Source: NCEH01 sp043195095
GTDB taxonomy: Bacteria > Pseudomonadota > Alphaproteobacteria > Rhizobiales > Xanthobacteraceae
Length of the DNA: 64,000 nucleotides
Direction: 5' to 3' (one strand)
NCBI RefSeq assembly: GCF_043195095.1
Contig: NZ_JBAFWN010000008.1
Shown here: one piece after another, positions 26,188 to 34,934 of the stretch
Numbering within the stretch: position 1 is the stretch's first letter
Layout: the number at the start of each line of letters is the position of its first letter
Notes under the pieces: model-generated
Database searches by the model: none
What the model was told of the DNA's origin: nothing
Seen by the model: the letters and a program-made list of their open reading frames with translations, nothing else
Program-made: the position numbers and the translations under genes

Positions 26188-27150
26188 CTATTTTGCCAGC
26201 GCGCGGGACGGCTCCCCGCGCGTCTTCTCGGCCCGCAGCCGGGCGCGCCAGACGCCGGCCTCCACCATGCCGGCGATGACATCGGCCATCACCTGCGCCA
26301 CCGCCTCGCTGCCGCGCACGTTCATGGTGCGCTGGGAGACCACCACGGAGAGCCTCCAGGACGGGGTGGGATCGACGATCCGCACCGCCACCATCTCGCC
26401 GCGCGCCATTTCCTCGGTCAGGGCGAAATGGGGCATGACCGCGAACGCGGTGGACTGGCGCACCAGCTTGGCGATCGCCGGCAGGCTGTCGCAATCCATG
26501 GCTGTGGGCACCACGTCGTGGCGGGCGGCGAACTGTTCCACCACCGTGCGCAGCACGTTGGGGCGGCCCGGCAGCACGATCGGCAATTCGAACATGCGCT
26601 TGAAGGAAACCTCGCCTTCCGCCGCGAGCGGATGGCCGGGCGGGACGAACAACATCAGGTCCTCGACCATCATCTCGGTCCAGGCCACATGCTCGAACGC
26701 CTTGTGGTCGTACAGCAGCGCCACGTCCAGCCGGCCGAGCTGGAGGAATTCGTCCAGATAGCCGGTCATCGCCTCCACCACGTGCAAGGTGATGTTGGGC
26801 TGGTGCACGGCCAGGGCGTTGATGAGGGGAATAGACAGGCCCCGGCAGGCCGAGGTGGGCAGGCCCACGGAGACGCGGCCGGAGGGGTTCGCCGATTGCG
26901 AGCGCACCACGTCCTTCACCCGGTCCACCTCCTGAAGGATGCGGCGGGCATGATCATAGAGTTGCTGGCCGATTTCCGTAGGGGTCACGCCGCGCGCATG
27001 GCGCACCAAAAGGTCGACGCCCAGTTCATCCTCCAGGTTTTTCATCTGCTGGCTGAGGGAGGGTTGGGCGACCCGCAGGATTTCCGCGGCACGCGAGAAG
27101 TTTCCGCTTTCCGCAATCTGGACGAAGTATTTGAGCTGGCGAAGATCCAT
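26188..27150 (-). CDS. LysR-family transcriptional regulator (CatM/NAC-like arrangement)
   Basis: A 320-residue regulator beginning MDLRQLKYFVQIAESGNFSR, with the recognition helix in PSLSQQMKNLEDELGVDLLV. The effector domain starts near residue 92 (GRVSVGLPTSACRGLSIPL). I start at 27150 because the canonical LysR N-terminus begins there; the frame is open to 27267. It is divergent from the importer at 27449, and a dyad of LysR-box type lies between them. It probably controls uptake and breakdown of that importer's substrate. Confidence 0.92.
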   Translation of the reverse strand: MDLRQLKYFVQIAESGNFSRAAEILRVAQPSLSQQMKNLEDELGVDLLVRHARGVTPTEIGQQLYDHARRILQEVDRVKDVVRSQSANPSGRVSVGLPTSACRGLSIPLINALAVHQPNITLHVVEAMTGYLDEFLQLGRLDVALLYDHKAFEHVAWTEMMVEDLMLFVPPGHPLAAEGEVSFKRMFELPIVLPGRPNVLRTVVEQFAARHDVVPTAMDCDSLPAIAKLVRQSTAFAVMPHFALTEEMARGEMVAVRIVDPTPSWRLSVVVSQRTMNVRGSEAVAQVMADVIAGMVEAGVWRARLRAEKTRGEPSRALAK

Positions 27151-27300
27151 GGACCACCTTTGCAGACCCAGAATTCTCACGAGCAGATTCGATTTGTCAA
27201 ACGACTTCCCACGCGCCAAGCTGCTTAAACTATGGGCAGCATTTTGTAAAAATCTGATATTTTTCAATTATTTATATCATTCTCACTAACATCGCTTCTG

Positions 27301-27331
27301 CCTATAAAATGCCTTCATAGGCCCACCCTAT
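27301..27331. promoter_or_regulatory. LysR-type operator with three half-sites
   Basis: CCTAT (27301-27305), ATAGG (27317-27321) and CCTAT (27327-27331) are arranged as two overlapping dyads. The ATAGG-CCCAC-CCTAT part contains the T-N11-A core expected for LysR proteins. It lies in the AT-rich, 298-base region between the divergent LysR gene and the binding-protein gene, so it is the likely control site of both. Confidence 0.62.
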
Positions 27332-27448
27332 ATCGACGATTGGAAAATCATCTTTGTCGATGGCCGGATCTTGTCGGTAGCTTTATTGTGCAGATGGGAA
27401 CAGGGGCGAAATGCCCACACATCCTGTAGACAACAGGAGAATAAATAC

Positions 27449-28645
27449 ATGCCTTCACACAGCTTTTTACGTGGCCAGCTGCTGGCCGCGACGGTGATGC
27501 TCGGCCTGTCGTCCACGCTGGCGATGGCGCAGCAGCAGCCCTGCATCGGCAATTCCGCCGCCACCACCGGCCCCGCCGCATTCGGCGGCGCCGCCATCAA
27601 GATGGGCGCCGAGATCGCCATCGACGAGATCAACGCCAAGGGCGGCGTGCTCGGCAAGAAGCTCAGCTTCGTGCAATATGACGATGCCGGCGCCCCGCCG
27701 CGCGGCGTTGACAACACCCGCCGCATCGCGCTCGCCGACAAGTGCGTCGCCATCCTCGGCGGCTATCACTCCACCGTCGCGGTCGCCCAGGCCGAGCCGG
27801 TGAACGAGATCGGCATTCCCTATGTGGGCGTGCTCGCCGCCAACACGAAGGCGATCGAAAACGGCGCCAATCCCAATTACATGTTCCGCGTCTCGGCGAA
27901 GGACAAATGGGTGGCGCGCTTCCTGGTCGAACAGGCGCTGAAGGCCTCCAAGACCGGCAAGATCGCGTTCTTCTACGAGAACACCGGCTGGGGCAACGGC
28001 GCCCTGCCGGACGTGAAGGACGCCATGGCCAAGGCCGGCAAGGAGCTGGTGGCCACCGAGACCTTCAACTGGAACGACCAGGACATGAGCCCGCAGGTGA
28101 TCCGCGCCCGCGACGCCGGGGCGGACGTGGTGCTGTTCTGGGCCCTGGATCGCGAAGGCAACCAGATCCTGCGCTCCATGGACAAGGTGGGCTACAAGCC
28201 CACGATCATCGGCGCCTGGGGCATCGCCGGCAATCTCGGCGAACTGGCAGGGCCGCTCGCCGACGGCGTGGAAGTGATCCAGACCTACACCTTCATGGGC
28301 GACATGGATGCCAAGAAGAAGGCGCTGTGGGAAAAGCTCCAGGCCAAGTACGGCCTGAAGCAGCCCTCCGACGTGAAGATGCCCTCGGGCGTCGCCAATG
28401 CCTATGACGCGGTCTATATCCTCGCCGCCGCCATCGAGAAGGCTGGCGCCTTCGATTGGAAGAAGGTGCACGACGCGCTCTACACGGTGAATCTCGACGG
28501 GCTGGTGGCCGAATACAAGCCCGCCTTCGACGCCAAGGACCCCGAGCGCCAGGACGCCATCCTGCCGAAATACTACAAGCTGACGGTGTGGGTGGACGGC
28601 AAGCTGCTGCCCATCGAGCAGACCAAGTACGGCAAGACCAACTGA
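27449..28645 (+). CDS. HAAT ABC importer substrate-binding protein
   Basis: A 398-residue periplasmic binding protein with a signal peptide of about 26 residues ending AMAQ. The mature start CIGNSAATTGPAAFGGAAIK and IAIDEINAKGGVLGKKLSF are LivK-type motifs, with a ligand loop VAILGGYHSTVAVAQAEPVN. ATG 27449 follows CAGGAGA. It heads the operon of importer, cyclase, amidase and hydrolase genes. The neighbouring amide hydrolases hint at an amide or N-formyl/N-acyl ligand, which is inference. Confidence 0.94.
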   Translation: MPSHSFLRGQLLAATVMLGLSSTLAMAQQQPCIGNSAATTGPAAFGGAAIKMGAEIAIDEINAKGGVLGKKLSFVQYDDAGAPPRGVDNTRRIALADKCVAILGGYHSTVAVAQAEPVNEIGIPYVGVLAANTKAIENGANPNYMFRVSAKDKWVARFLVEQALKASKTGKIAFFYENTGWGNGALPDVKDAMAKAGKELVATETFNWNDQDMSPQVIRARDAGADVVLFWALDREGNQILRSMDKVGYKPTIIGAWGIAGNLGELAGPLADGVEVIQTYTFMGDMDAKKKALWEKLQAKYGLKQPSDVKMPSGVANAYDAVYILAAAIEKAGAFDWKKVHDALYTVNLDGLVAEYKPAFDAKDPERQDAILPKYYKLTVWVDGKLLPIEQTKYGKTN

Positions 28646-28711
28646 GGTCCTGCCGGTCCCTTGGTCGTTCTCCTCCGGAGGACTCGGTCCTGCCCGGTCC
28701 TCCCCGGCCTT

Positions 28712-28920
28712 CCCCCTCCCTAGCCCTCCCCCGCAAGCGGGAGAGGGGACGTGTCCCGCGGCTTCAATTCGGCACGACATTGAAGCCAGGCGCGCCCTGC
28801 TCCCTCCCCCCTTGAGGGGGAGGGGTGGAGAGGGGGGTACGGCAGCGCCGGGATAACGGCTTCAGGTTCCTAGCGGAACCCCACCCCCCACCCTGCCCTC
28901 CCCCTCAAGGGGGGAGGGTG
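28712..28920. repeat. Cluster of REP-like repeats, family A and variant
   Basis: One family A unit (28712-28748) and two facing variants with a CCCCTTGAGGGGG-type hairpin (about 28800-28837 and 28880-28920) fill most of the 294-base gap between the binding-protein and LivH genes. The stems could stop RNA decay or attenuate read-through into the permease genes. Confidence 0.8.
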
Positions 28921-28939
28921 AAATGGGCACCGCAGCGCA

Positions 28940-29815
28940 ATGACCACCTTCATTCAATACACCCTCTCGGGCCTCGCCATCGGCGGCATCTATGCGCTCG
29001 TCGCGCTCGGCTTCCACATCATGTGGACCGCCGCCAAGGCGGTGAATTTCGCCCATGGCGACACGCTGATGATCGGCGCGGTGCTCGCCGTGCTGGGGGT
29101 GGATGCGGGCCTGCCGCTGTGGCTCGCCTGCTTGCTGGGCGTCGCGGCCGGCGCGCTGTTCGGCATCTTGCTGGAGCGCTTCGCGGTGCGCCCGTTTACC
29201 GGCGGCACCACCTCCATCGGCTGGATGCTCACCACCATCGCGGTCGGAATCATGATCGAGAGCCTCGCCACCATGCAGTTCGGCGGCTTCTCCCGGCCCC
29301 TGCCCTCGCCCGGCGTGGAAAAGGCGGTGCACATTCTCGGCGCCGGAATCTATCCGCAGGAATTGCTGATCCCCCTGGTCGCGATCCTCGCCATGGTCGG
29401 CCTCAAATTCATGCAGAAGCACACGCTGGTCGGCCGCGCCATGCAGGCCGTGGCCCATGACAAGCGCGCCGCCGCCCTCATGGGCATCAATGTCAACCGC
29501 ATCGTCGCCTTCTCCTTCGGGCTCGCGGCGCTGTTCGGCGCGGCCGCCGGCATCCTGGTGGCGCCGGTCATCCAGGTCTCCGCCACCATGGGCACGCTGC
29601 TGGGGCTGAAGGGATTTGCGGTGGCCATCATCGGCGGCATCACCTCCGCGCCCGGCGTGGTGATCGCCGGCCTGCTGTTCGGCGTGATGGAGAAATTCGT
29701 CGAGGGCTACATCTCCACCGCCGCCCGCGAAATCATCGGCTTTTCCTCCATGATCCTGGTGCTGCTGGTGTTTCCGCAGGGCCTGTTCGGCAAAAGGGAG
29801 GTGCTCAAGGTATGA
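28940..29815 (+). CDS. HAAT ABC importer permease, LivH type
   Basis: A 291-residue membrane permease. It begins TLSGLAIGGIYALVALGFHI and has VNFAHGDTLMIGAVLAVLG, the coupling loop GRAMQAVAHDKRAAALMGIN and C-terminal VLLVFPQGLFGKREVLKV. It overlaps the fused LivM-LivG gene by 4 bases (ATGA). Confidence 0.95.
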   Translation: MTTFIQYTLSGLAIGGIYALVALGFHIMWTAAKAVNFAHGDTLMIGAVLAVLGVDAGLPLWLACLLGVAAGALFGILLERFAVRPFTGGTTSIGWMLTTIAVGIMIESLATMQFGGFSRPLPSPGVEKAVHILGAGIYPQELLIPLVAILAMVGLKFMQKHTLVGRAMQAVAHDKRAAALMGINVNRIVAFSFGLAALFGAAAGILVAPVIQVSATMGTLLGLKGFAVAIIGGITSAPGVVIAGLLFGVMEKFVEGYISTAAREIIGFSSMILVLLVFPQGLFGKREVLKV

Positions 29816-31605
29816 GACACCTCACCAGCCTCGGCTTCCTCGTCTTCGCCGCGATCCTCGTCGCGGTGCCGCTCACCGCCGGCAATGAATACGAATTGCG
29901 CCTGTTCATGCTGTTCCTGATCTACGGCGTCATCGCCGTGGGCCTGAACGTGCTGGTGGGCCTCACCGGCCTCGTCTCGCTCGGCCAGGCGGGCCTGTTC
30001 GCGCTCGGCTCCTACACCGGCGCAATCCTCGCGGTGCGGCTCGGCTTCGACATGCTGAGCGCCAGCATCGCCGCCGCGATCGTCTCCGGGGTGTTCGGCG
30101 TGCTCTTGGCCTATCCCACGGTGCGGGTGCGCGGGGTTTATCTCGCCGTCGTCACCATCGCCTTCGGCATCATCGTGGAGAATGTCGCCATCGAGTGGCA
30201 GTCGCTCACCGGCGGCACCACGGGCCTCTCCTCCATCCCGCGCCCCAACATCTTCGGCTATCGCATCTCCGGCTTTGCCTTCTACGGCGTGCTCGCGGTG
30301 ACGCTGTTCCTGGCGACGCTCGCCACCCACAATCTCAAGCGCTCCCGCTACGGCCGGGCCATGCTGGCGGTGTCGCAAAGCGAGACGGCGGCGCGGGCGC
30401 TCGGCGTGAATGCCACCGCCATGCGCACCCTCGCCTTCGTGGTGGCGTCGGTCACGGCGGGGATCGCGGGCAGCTTCTACGCCTTCCTCAATTCCTACAT
30501 CTCGCCCGACATCTTCACCTTCTCGGACAGCGTGCGCTTTCTGCTGATGGTGATCCTGGGCGGGGCGGCCTCCACCTTCGGGCCGGTGATCGGCGCCTAT
30601 ATCCTCACCTATCTCCCGGAATTCCTGCAGCAATTCCAGCTCTGGCAGAAGTTCGCCTATGGCGCGCTGCTGCTGGTGGTGATGTTCGCCTTGCCGCGCG
30701 GCATCGTCGGCACGCTGTGGATGCTGGTTCAGCGCCTCAACCCCGAAAAGCGGGAGGCGGACCCCGCCGAGGGGATCAGCGCCGAACAGAGCCTGCGCCA
30801 CGACGTGCGCGCGGGCGAGGCGGAGCTGGTGGCGCGCGACCTCACGGTGCGCTTCGGCGGCCTGACCGCCCTCTCCAAGGCCTCGCTGCGGGTGAAGCCG
30901 GGCGAGGTGCATGCCCTGATCGGACCGAACGGCGCCGGCAAGTCCACCTTCGTCAACACCATCTCCGGCTTCTACAAGCCGACGGAGGGCGAGTTCGAGC
31001 TGGACGGCATCCAGCTCACCGGCAAGCGCTCCCACGAGATCGCCCGCATCGGCTTGGCCCGCACGTTCCAGAACACCGAATTGTTCGGCGAGCTGACGGT
31101 GCTGGAAAACGTCATGGTCGGCTATCAGCAGCGCCTGACCTACGGCATTGCCGACGCGCTGCTGCGCACCCCGCGCCTGCGGCGCGAAGAGAAGGAAAGC
31201 CGGCGCGCCGCCATCGGCCTGCTCACCTTCGTCGGGCTCGATGCCTATGCCAACGAGCAGGCCCGCTTCCTGCCCTTCGGCCTGCAGCGCCGCCTGGAGA
31301 TCGCCCGCGCGCTCGCCGCCAAGCCCCGCCTGTTGCTGCTGGACGAGCCGGCCGCCGGCCTCACCACCCAGGAGATCGACGCGCTGGAGGACATGATCCG
31401 GCGCATCGCCGCGCTCGGCATCTCGGTGCTGCTCATCGAGCATCATGTGGAGCTGATCATGGCGGTCGCCGACACCGTGACCGTGCTCGACTACGGCCAG
31501 GTGATCGCCAGCGACACCCCCGCGATCGTGCAGGAGGACCCGCGCGTGATCGAAGCCTATTTCGGCGCCCCCCTCGATGCCGCCAAGGCGGAGGACGTGG
31601 CATGA
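29812..31605 (+). CDS. HAAT ABC importer LivM-LivG fusion
   Basis: A 597-residue fusion. Residues about 1-310 are a LivM permease (GLVSLGQAGLFALGSYTGAI, VRGVYLAVVTIAFGIIVEN, coupling loop GRAMLAVSQSETAARALGVN). Residues about 335-597 are a LivG ATPase with Walker A GPNGAGKST at 371-379, RTFQNTELFGELTVLENVMV, and Walker B LLLLDEPAAGLTTQEID. A 25-residue acidic linker (EKREADPAEGISAEQ) joins them. It is coupled by 4-base overlaps to both neighbours, consistent with fixed subunit ratios. Confidence 0.95.
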   Translation: MRHLTSLGFLVFAAILVAVPLTAGNEYELRLFMLFLIYGVIAVGLNVLVGLTGLVSLGQAGLFALGSYTGAILAVRLGFDMLSASIAAAIVSGVFGVLLAYPTVRVRGVYLAVVTIAFGIIVENVAIEWQSLTGGTTGLSSIPRPNIFGYRISGFAFYGVLAVTLFLATLATHNLKRSRYGRAMLAVSQSETAARALGVNATAMRTLAFVVASVTAGIAGSFYAFLNSYISPDIFTFSDSVRFLLMVILGGAASTFGPVIGAYILTYLPEFLQQFQLWQKFAYGALLLVVMFALPRGIVGTLWMLVQRLNPEKREADPAEGISAEQSLRHDVRAGEAELVARDLTVRFGGLTALSKASLRVKPGEVHALIGPNGAGKSTFVNTISGFYKPTEGEFELDGIQLTGKRSHEIARIGLARTFQNTELFGELTVLENVMVGYQQRLTYGIADALLRTPRLRREEKESRRAAIGLLTFVGLDAYANEQARFLPFGLQRRLEIARALAAKPRLLLLDEPAAGLTTQEIDALEDMIRRIAALGISVLLIEHHVELIMAVADTVTVLDYGQVIASDTPAIVQEDPRVIEAYFGAPLDAAKAEDVA

Positions 31606-32345
31606 GCGAGAACGACATCCTGCTCGATATCCGCAGCCTGGAACTGCGCTACGGCGCGGCGGTGGCGGTGCGCGACATCTCGCTGAGCGTGAAGCGCGGG
31701 CAATTGGTGGCCGTGATCGGCAATAACGGCGCCGGCAAATCCTCCATGGTGCGCGGCGCCACCGGGCTCGTGCGCCCCTCGGGCGGCCAGGTGCTGTTCA
31801 AGGGCGAGGACACCACCCGCCTCTCCGCCGACAGGAAGGTGGCGCGCGGCCTCGTGATGGTGCCGGAAGGGCGCCTGCTGTTTCCCGACCAGAGCGTGGA
31901 GGACAATCTCATCCTCGGCGCTTATGCCCATGGCGGGCTGAAATCCGAGCGCTCCAAGGCGACGCTGGAGAAGGTGCTCTCTCTGTTCCCGCGCCTGAAG
32001 GAGCGGCTGCCCCAGCAGGCCGGCTCCATGTCCGGCGGCGAGCAGCAGATGCTGGCCATCGCGCGCGGCCTGATGGCGGAGCCCGAGCTGCTCATCATCG
32101 ACGAACTCTCGCTCGGCCTCGCGCCCAAGATCGTGGACCAGCTGATGCGGGTCCTCGCCGACCTCAACGCGGCCGGCCTCACCATTCTGCTTGTCGAACA
32201 GCTGGCCTCCTACGCGCTCGCCATCGCCGACCACGCCTATGTGATCGCCAACGGGCGGGTGGCGCGCCACGGGCCGAGCGCGGAGCTCGCGCGCGACCCG
32301 GAGGTGATGGAGGCCTTCCTCGGCAAGAAGAAGACAGCCGCCTGA
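31602..32345 (+). CDS. HAAT ABC importer ATPase, LivF type
   Basis: A 247-residue ATPase starting MSENDILLDIRSLELRYG. Walker A GNNGAGKSSMVR, signature MSGGEQQMLAIARGL, Walker B LLIIDELSLGLAP (Leu replaces the usual Pro after Glu) and LLVEQLASYALAIAD are present. It overlaps the fusion gene by 4 bases and completes the third importer. Confidence 0.94.
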   Translation: MSENDILLDIRSLELRYGAAVAVRDISLSVKRGQLVAVIGNNGAGKSSMVRGATGLVRPSGGQVLFKGEDTTRLSADRKVARGLVMVPEGRLLFPDQSVEDNLILGAYAHGGLKSERSKATLEKVLSLFPRLKERLPQQAGSMSGGEQQMLAIARGLMAEPELLIIDELSLGLAPKIVDQLMRVLADLNAAGLTILLVEQLASYALAIADHAYVIANGRVARHGPSAELARDPEVMEAFLGKKKTAA

Positions 32346-32399
32346 ACGACGGCCGTCGCACCCGCTTCACCCGAAAACCAAGCCCGCCAAGGAGCGACC

Positions 32400-33095
32400 A
32401 TGTCCAAAGTCATCGACCTCTCCCTCCTCATCGAGGACAATATGCCGGCCCACAAGCTGTTCCAGCGGCCGATCATCACCACCCATATGAGCCATGAGAG
32501 CTCCAAGGCGCTCGACCTCGGCGTGCCCGGCGACGCCATGACCTTCCAGACCAATTTCATCGCCATGCTCGACCATGTGGGCACCCATGTGGACGCCTAT
32601 CGCCACGTGAACCCGGACGGCGCGCCGGTGGACGAGATGCCGCTCGAACAGTTCATGGGCAAGGCGGTGTGCTTCGACCTGCGCCATATTCCCGACCTCG
32701 GCGAAATCACCGTCGCCGACATGGAAGAGGCGGAGAAGAAGGCCGGCGTGAAGGTGGACGGCCACATCGTTCTGCTGTGCACCGGCTTCCACAAGCGGAA
32801 TTATCCGAGCCTGGATTCGGTCTGGAAGAATCCGCTGCTCACCGCCGAGGCCACGAAGTGGCTCTATGATCGCGGCTCCAAGATGCACGGCGTGGAAGGT
32901 CCCTCCACCGACAAGCCCACCGACAACATCTTCGCCCAGCACCGGCTGTGCCGCGACCTCGGGGTCAGCCATTGGGAATGGCTGGTGAACCTGGAAGAGC
33001 TGGTGGGCAAGGGCGAGTTCCAGTTCTTCGGCGCGCCGCTGAAGTTCAAGGGCGGCTCCGGCTCCCCGGTGCGCGCGTTCGCCATCCTCAACTGA
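32400..33095 (+). CDS. Cyclase-family hydrolase (kynurenine formamidase/isatin hydrolase-like)
   Basis: A 231-residue metal-dependent amidohydrolase of the cyclase family. The signature metal motif HxGTHxDxxxH is intact as DHVGTHVDAYRH near residues 60-71. The partner motif HMSHE lies near residue 30 and GVEGPSTDKPT near 168. Relatives hydrolyse N-formylkynurenine, isatin or other cyclic or formyl amides. It follows the importer by 54 bases and precedes an amidase, so it probably opens or deformylates the imported compound. No signal peptide is seen. Confidence 0.87.
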   Translation: MSKVIDLSLLIEDNMPAHKLFQRPIITTHMSHESSKALDLGVPGDAMTFQTNFIAMLDHVGTHVDAYRHVNPDGAPVDEMPLEQFMGKAVCFDLRHIPDLGEITVADMEEAEKKAGVKVDGHIVLLCTGFHKRNYPSLDSVWKNPLLTAEATKWLYDRGSKMHGVEGPSTDKPTDNIFAQHRLCRDLGVSHWEWLVNLEELVGKGEFQFFGAPLKFKGGSGSPVRAFAILN

Positions 33096-33128
33096 ACGGG
33101 GCACAACGCCCCCTTTAATCGCAATATG

Positions 33129-33249
33129 CCCCCCTCTCCCGCGTGCGGGGGAGGGTTGGGGAGGGGGCAAAAGCCATCTCCCCATTTCCCGCACCTTCCG
33201 GCCTGCGGCAGACCCCCTCCCTAACCCTCCCCCGCAAGCGGGAGAGGGA
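33129..33249. repeat. Paired REP-like repeat, family A
   Basis: Inverted units at 33129-33167 and 33213-33249 fill the gap between the cyclase-family and amidase genes, the same arrangement as at 2085 and 4510. Confidence 0.85.
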
Positions 33250-33276
33250 ATCTTCGTTCGCCTCCGGAGACTGCCC

Positions 33277-34683
33277 ATGTCCGCCGCATTCGACACCATG
33301 AGCGCGCTGGAGCTGCGCCGGCGCATCCGCACCCGCGAAATCTCGCCCGTGGAGCTGACGCGGCGCGCGCTCGACAAGGCGCAGGCGACGCAAGGCACGC
33401 TGAACGCCTTCTTCGTGCTGATGGAGGACGAGGCCATGGCCGCCGCCCGCGTCGCCGAAGATGCGGTGATGAAGGGCGCGCCACTGGGCGTGCTGCACGG
33501 CCTGCCGTTCTCGGCCAAGGACCTGATGGCGGTGAAGGGCCAGCGCTATGCCTCCGGCTCGCGCGCCATGGCCGACAATGTCGCGAGCGTGGACGCGCCT
33601 GCCGTGGAGCGCGCCAAGGCGGCGGGCGGCATCCTCATCGGCAAGACCACCACCAGCGAATTCGGCTGCAAGCCGGTGGGCGACAGCCCGCTGACCGGCA
33701 TCACGCGCCACCCCTGGAACCTCGACAAGACGCCGGGCGGCTCCAGCGCGGGGGCGGCGTCCTCGGTGGCGGCCGGCATCACGCCGTTCGCCCTCGGCAC
33801 GGACGGCGGCGGCTCGGTGCGCATTCCCTGCGCCTTCACCGGGCTTGCCGGCATCAAGGGGCATTTCGGCCGGGTGCCGGTGTGGCCCACCTCGGCGACG
33901 CCCACGCTCGCCCATGTGGGACCCATCGCCCGCTCCATGGAAGACGCGGCCCTGCTGTTCTCGGCCATCGCCGGGCCCGACCGGCGCGACCCGTTCGGCG
34001 TCGCCGGCCCGGTGCCGGACGTGATGGGAGCGACCAAGGCTTCTGTTGCCGGCATGCGCGTCGCCTACAGCCCGACCCTCGGCTATGCCCGGCCCGACCC
34101 CGAGGTGGTGGCGATCACCGATCGCGCGGCGAAGACCTTCGAAACGCTCGGATGCGAGGTGGACTTGGTCGAAAGCGTGTTCGACAGCGATCCGGCCGAT
34201 CTGTGGACCGCGGAATTCTATGCCGGCGTGGGCATTCGCCTGCGATCCTTCATGGAAAATCAGCGCGATTTGCTGGACCCGGCGGTGGCCGAGGTGCTCG
34301 CCCCCGCGCTCGCCCAGGAGATGCGCAGCTATTACACCAGCGTGTTCGAGCGCTACGCCTTGCGCGAGAAGCTGCGGACCTTCTTCGAGCGCTACGACAT
34401 CCTGATCTCGCCGGTTCTGCCCGTGACCTCGCTCGACGCCGGCAAGAACATTCCCGACAGCCTGCCGGACCGCAATCTCGTGTCCTGGGTGTTCTATACC
34501 TATCCTTTCAATCTCACCGGCCAGCCCGCTGGCGCGGTGTGCGCGGGGATCGCGGGCGACGGCATGCCGGTGGGACTCCAGATCGTCGCGCGCGCCTATT
34601 GCGAAGAGGATGTGGTGCGCGCCGCCTGCGCCTATGCCCGCACCCAGCCGGCCGGCTACAATTTGCGGCCGTTCAACGCCTGA
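33277..34683 (+). CDS. Amidase signature family hydrolase
   Basis: A 468-residue amidase with the complete Ser-cisSer-Lys triad: Lys81 in PFSAKDLMAV, Ser156 in PGGSSAGAASS and Ser180 in LGTDGGGSVRIPCAF. The 75- and 24-residue spacings equal those of fatty-acid amide hydrolase. Members hydrolyse aliphatic, aryl or cyclic-derived amides to acids and ammonia. It is downstream of a cyclase-family hydrolase and upstream of an exported hydrolase, in the third uptake module. Substrate unknown. The ATG at 33277 follows CTCCGGAGA; an internal ATG at residue 8 is an alternative. Confidence 0.92.
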   Translation: MSAAFDTMSALELRRRIRTREISPVELTRRALDKAQATQGTLNAFFVLMEDEAMAAARVAEDAVMKGAPLGVLHGLPFSAKDLMAVKGQRYASGSRAMADNVASVDAPAVERAKAAGGILIGKTTTSEFGCKPVGDSPLTGITRHPWNLDKTPGGSSAGAASSVAAGITPFALGTDGGGSVRIPCAFTGLAGIKGHFGRVPVWPTSATPTLAHVGPIARSMEDAALLFSAIAGPDRRDPFGVAGPVPDVMGATKASVAGMRVAYSPTLGYARPDPEVVAITDRAAKTFETLGCEVDLVESVFDSDPADLWTAEFYAGVGIRLRSFMENQRDLLDPAVAEVLAPALAQEMRSYYTSVFERYALREKLRTFFERYDILISPVLPVTSLDAGKNIPDSLPDRNLVSWVFYTYPFNLTGQPAGAVCAGIAGDGMPVGLQIVARAYCEEDVVRAACAYARTQPAGYNLRPFNA

Positions 34684-34894
34684 GCCAAGCGCCGGTGCCC
34701 ATGGCCCGGCGGCTCGATCCCCGATGGTCTTGTTTTCGCTTGCGCTTATCGCCGCGACGGCGCGGGCAGCGAAAGCTTTGGCATGGATGACGAACCGGCT
34801 TTTGCTTTGCGGTATACTTCCGTAGGGTCATATATGCAGCGCACACCAGGCATTTGACACTGTCATCTGGCGTCCATAACGTCCCGCTACAATA

Positions 34895-34913
34895 ATGTAA
34901 TTAAGAATTACAT
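34895..34913. promoter_or_regulatory. Inverted repeat upstream of the exported hydrolase gene
   Basis: ATGTAATT-AAG-AATTACAT is a perfect 8-bp dyad with a 3-base centre, placed 21 bases before the start codon at 34935 in an AT-rich stretch that contrasts with its surroundings. It looks like a repressor operator; the GntR gene at 36543 is the nearest candidate regulator on this side. Confidence 0.55.
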
Positions 34914-34934
34914 ATAAATGTAGGGATGAACGCC

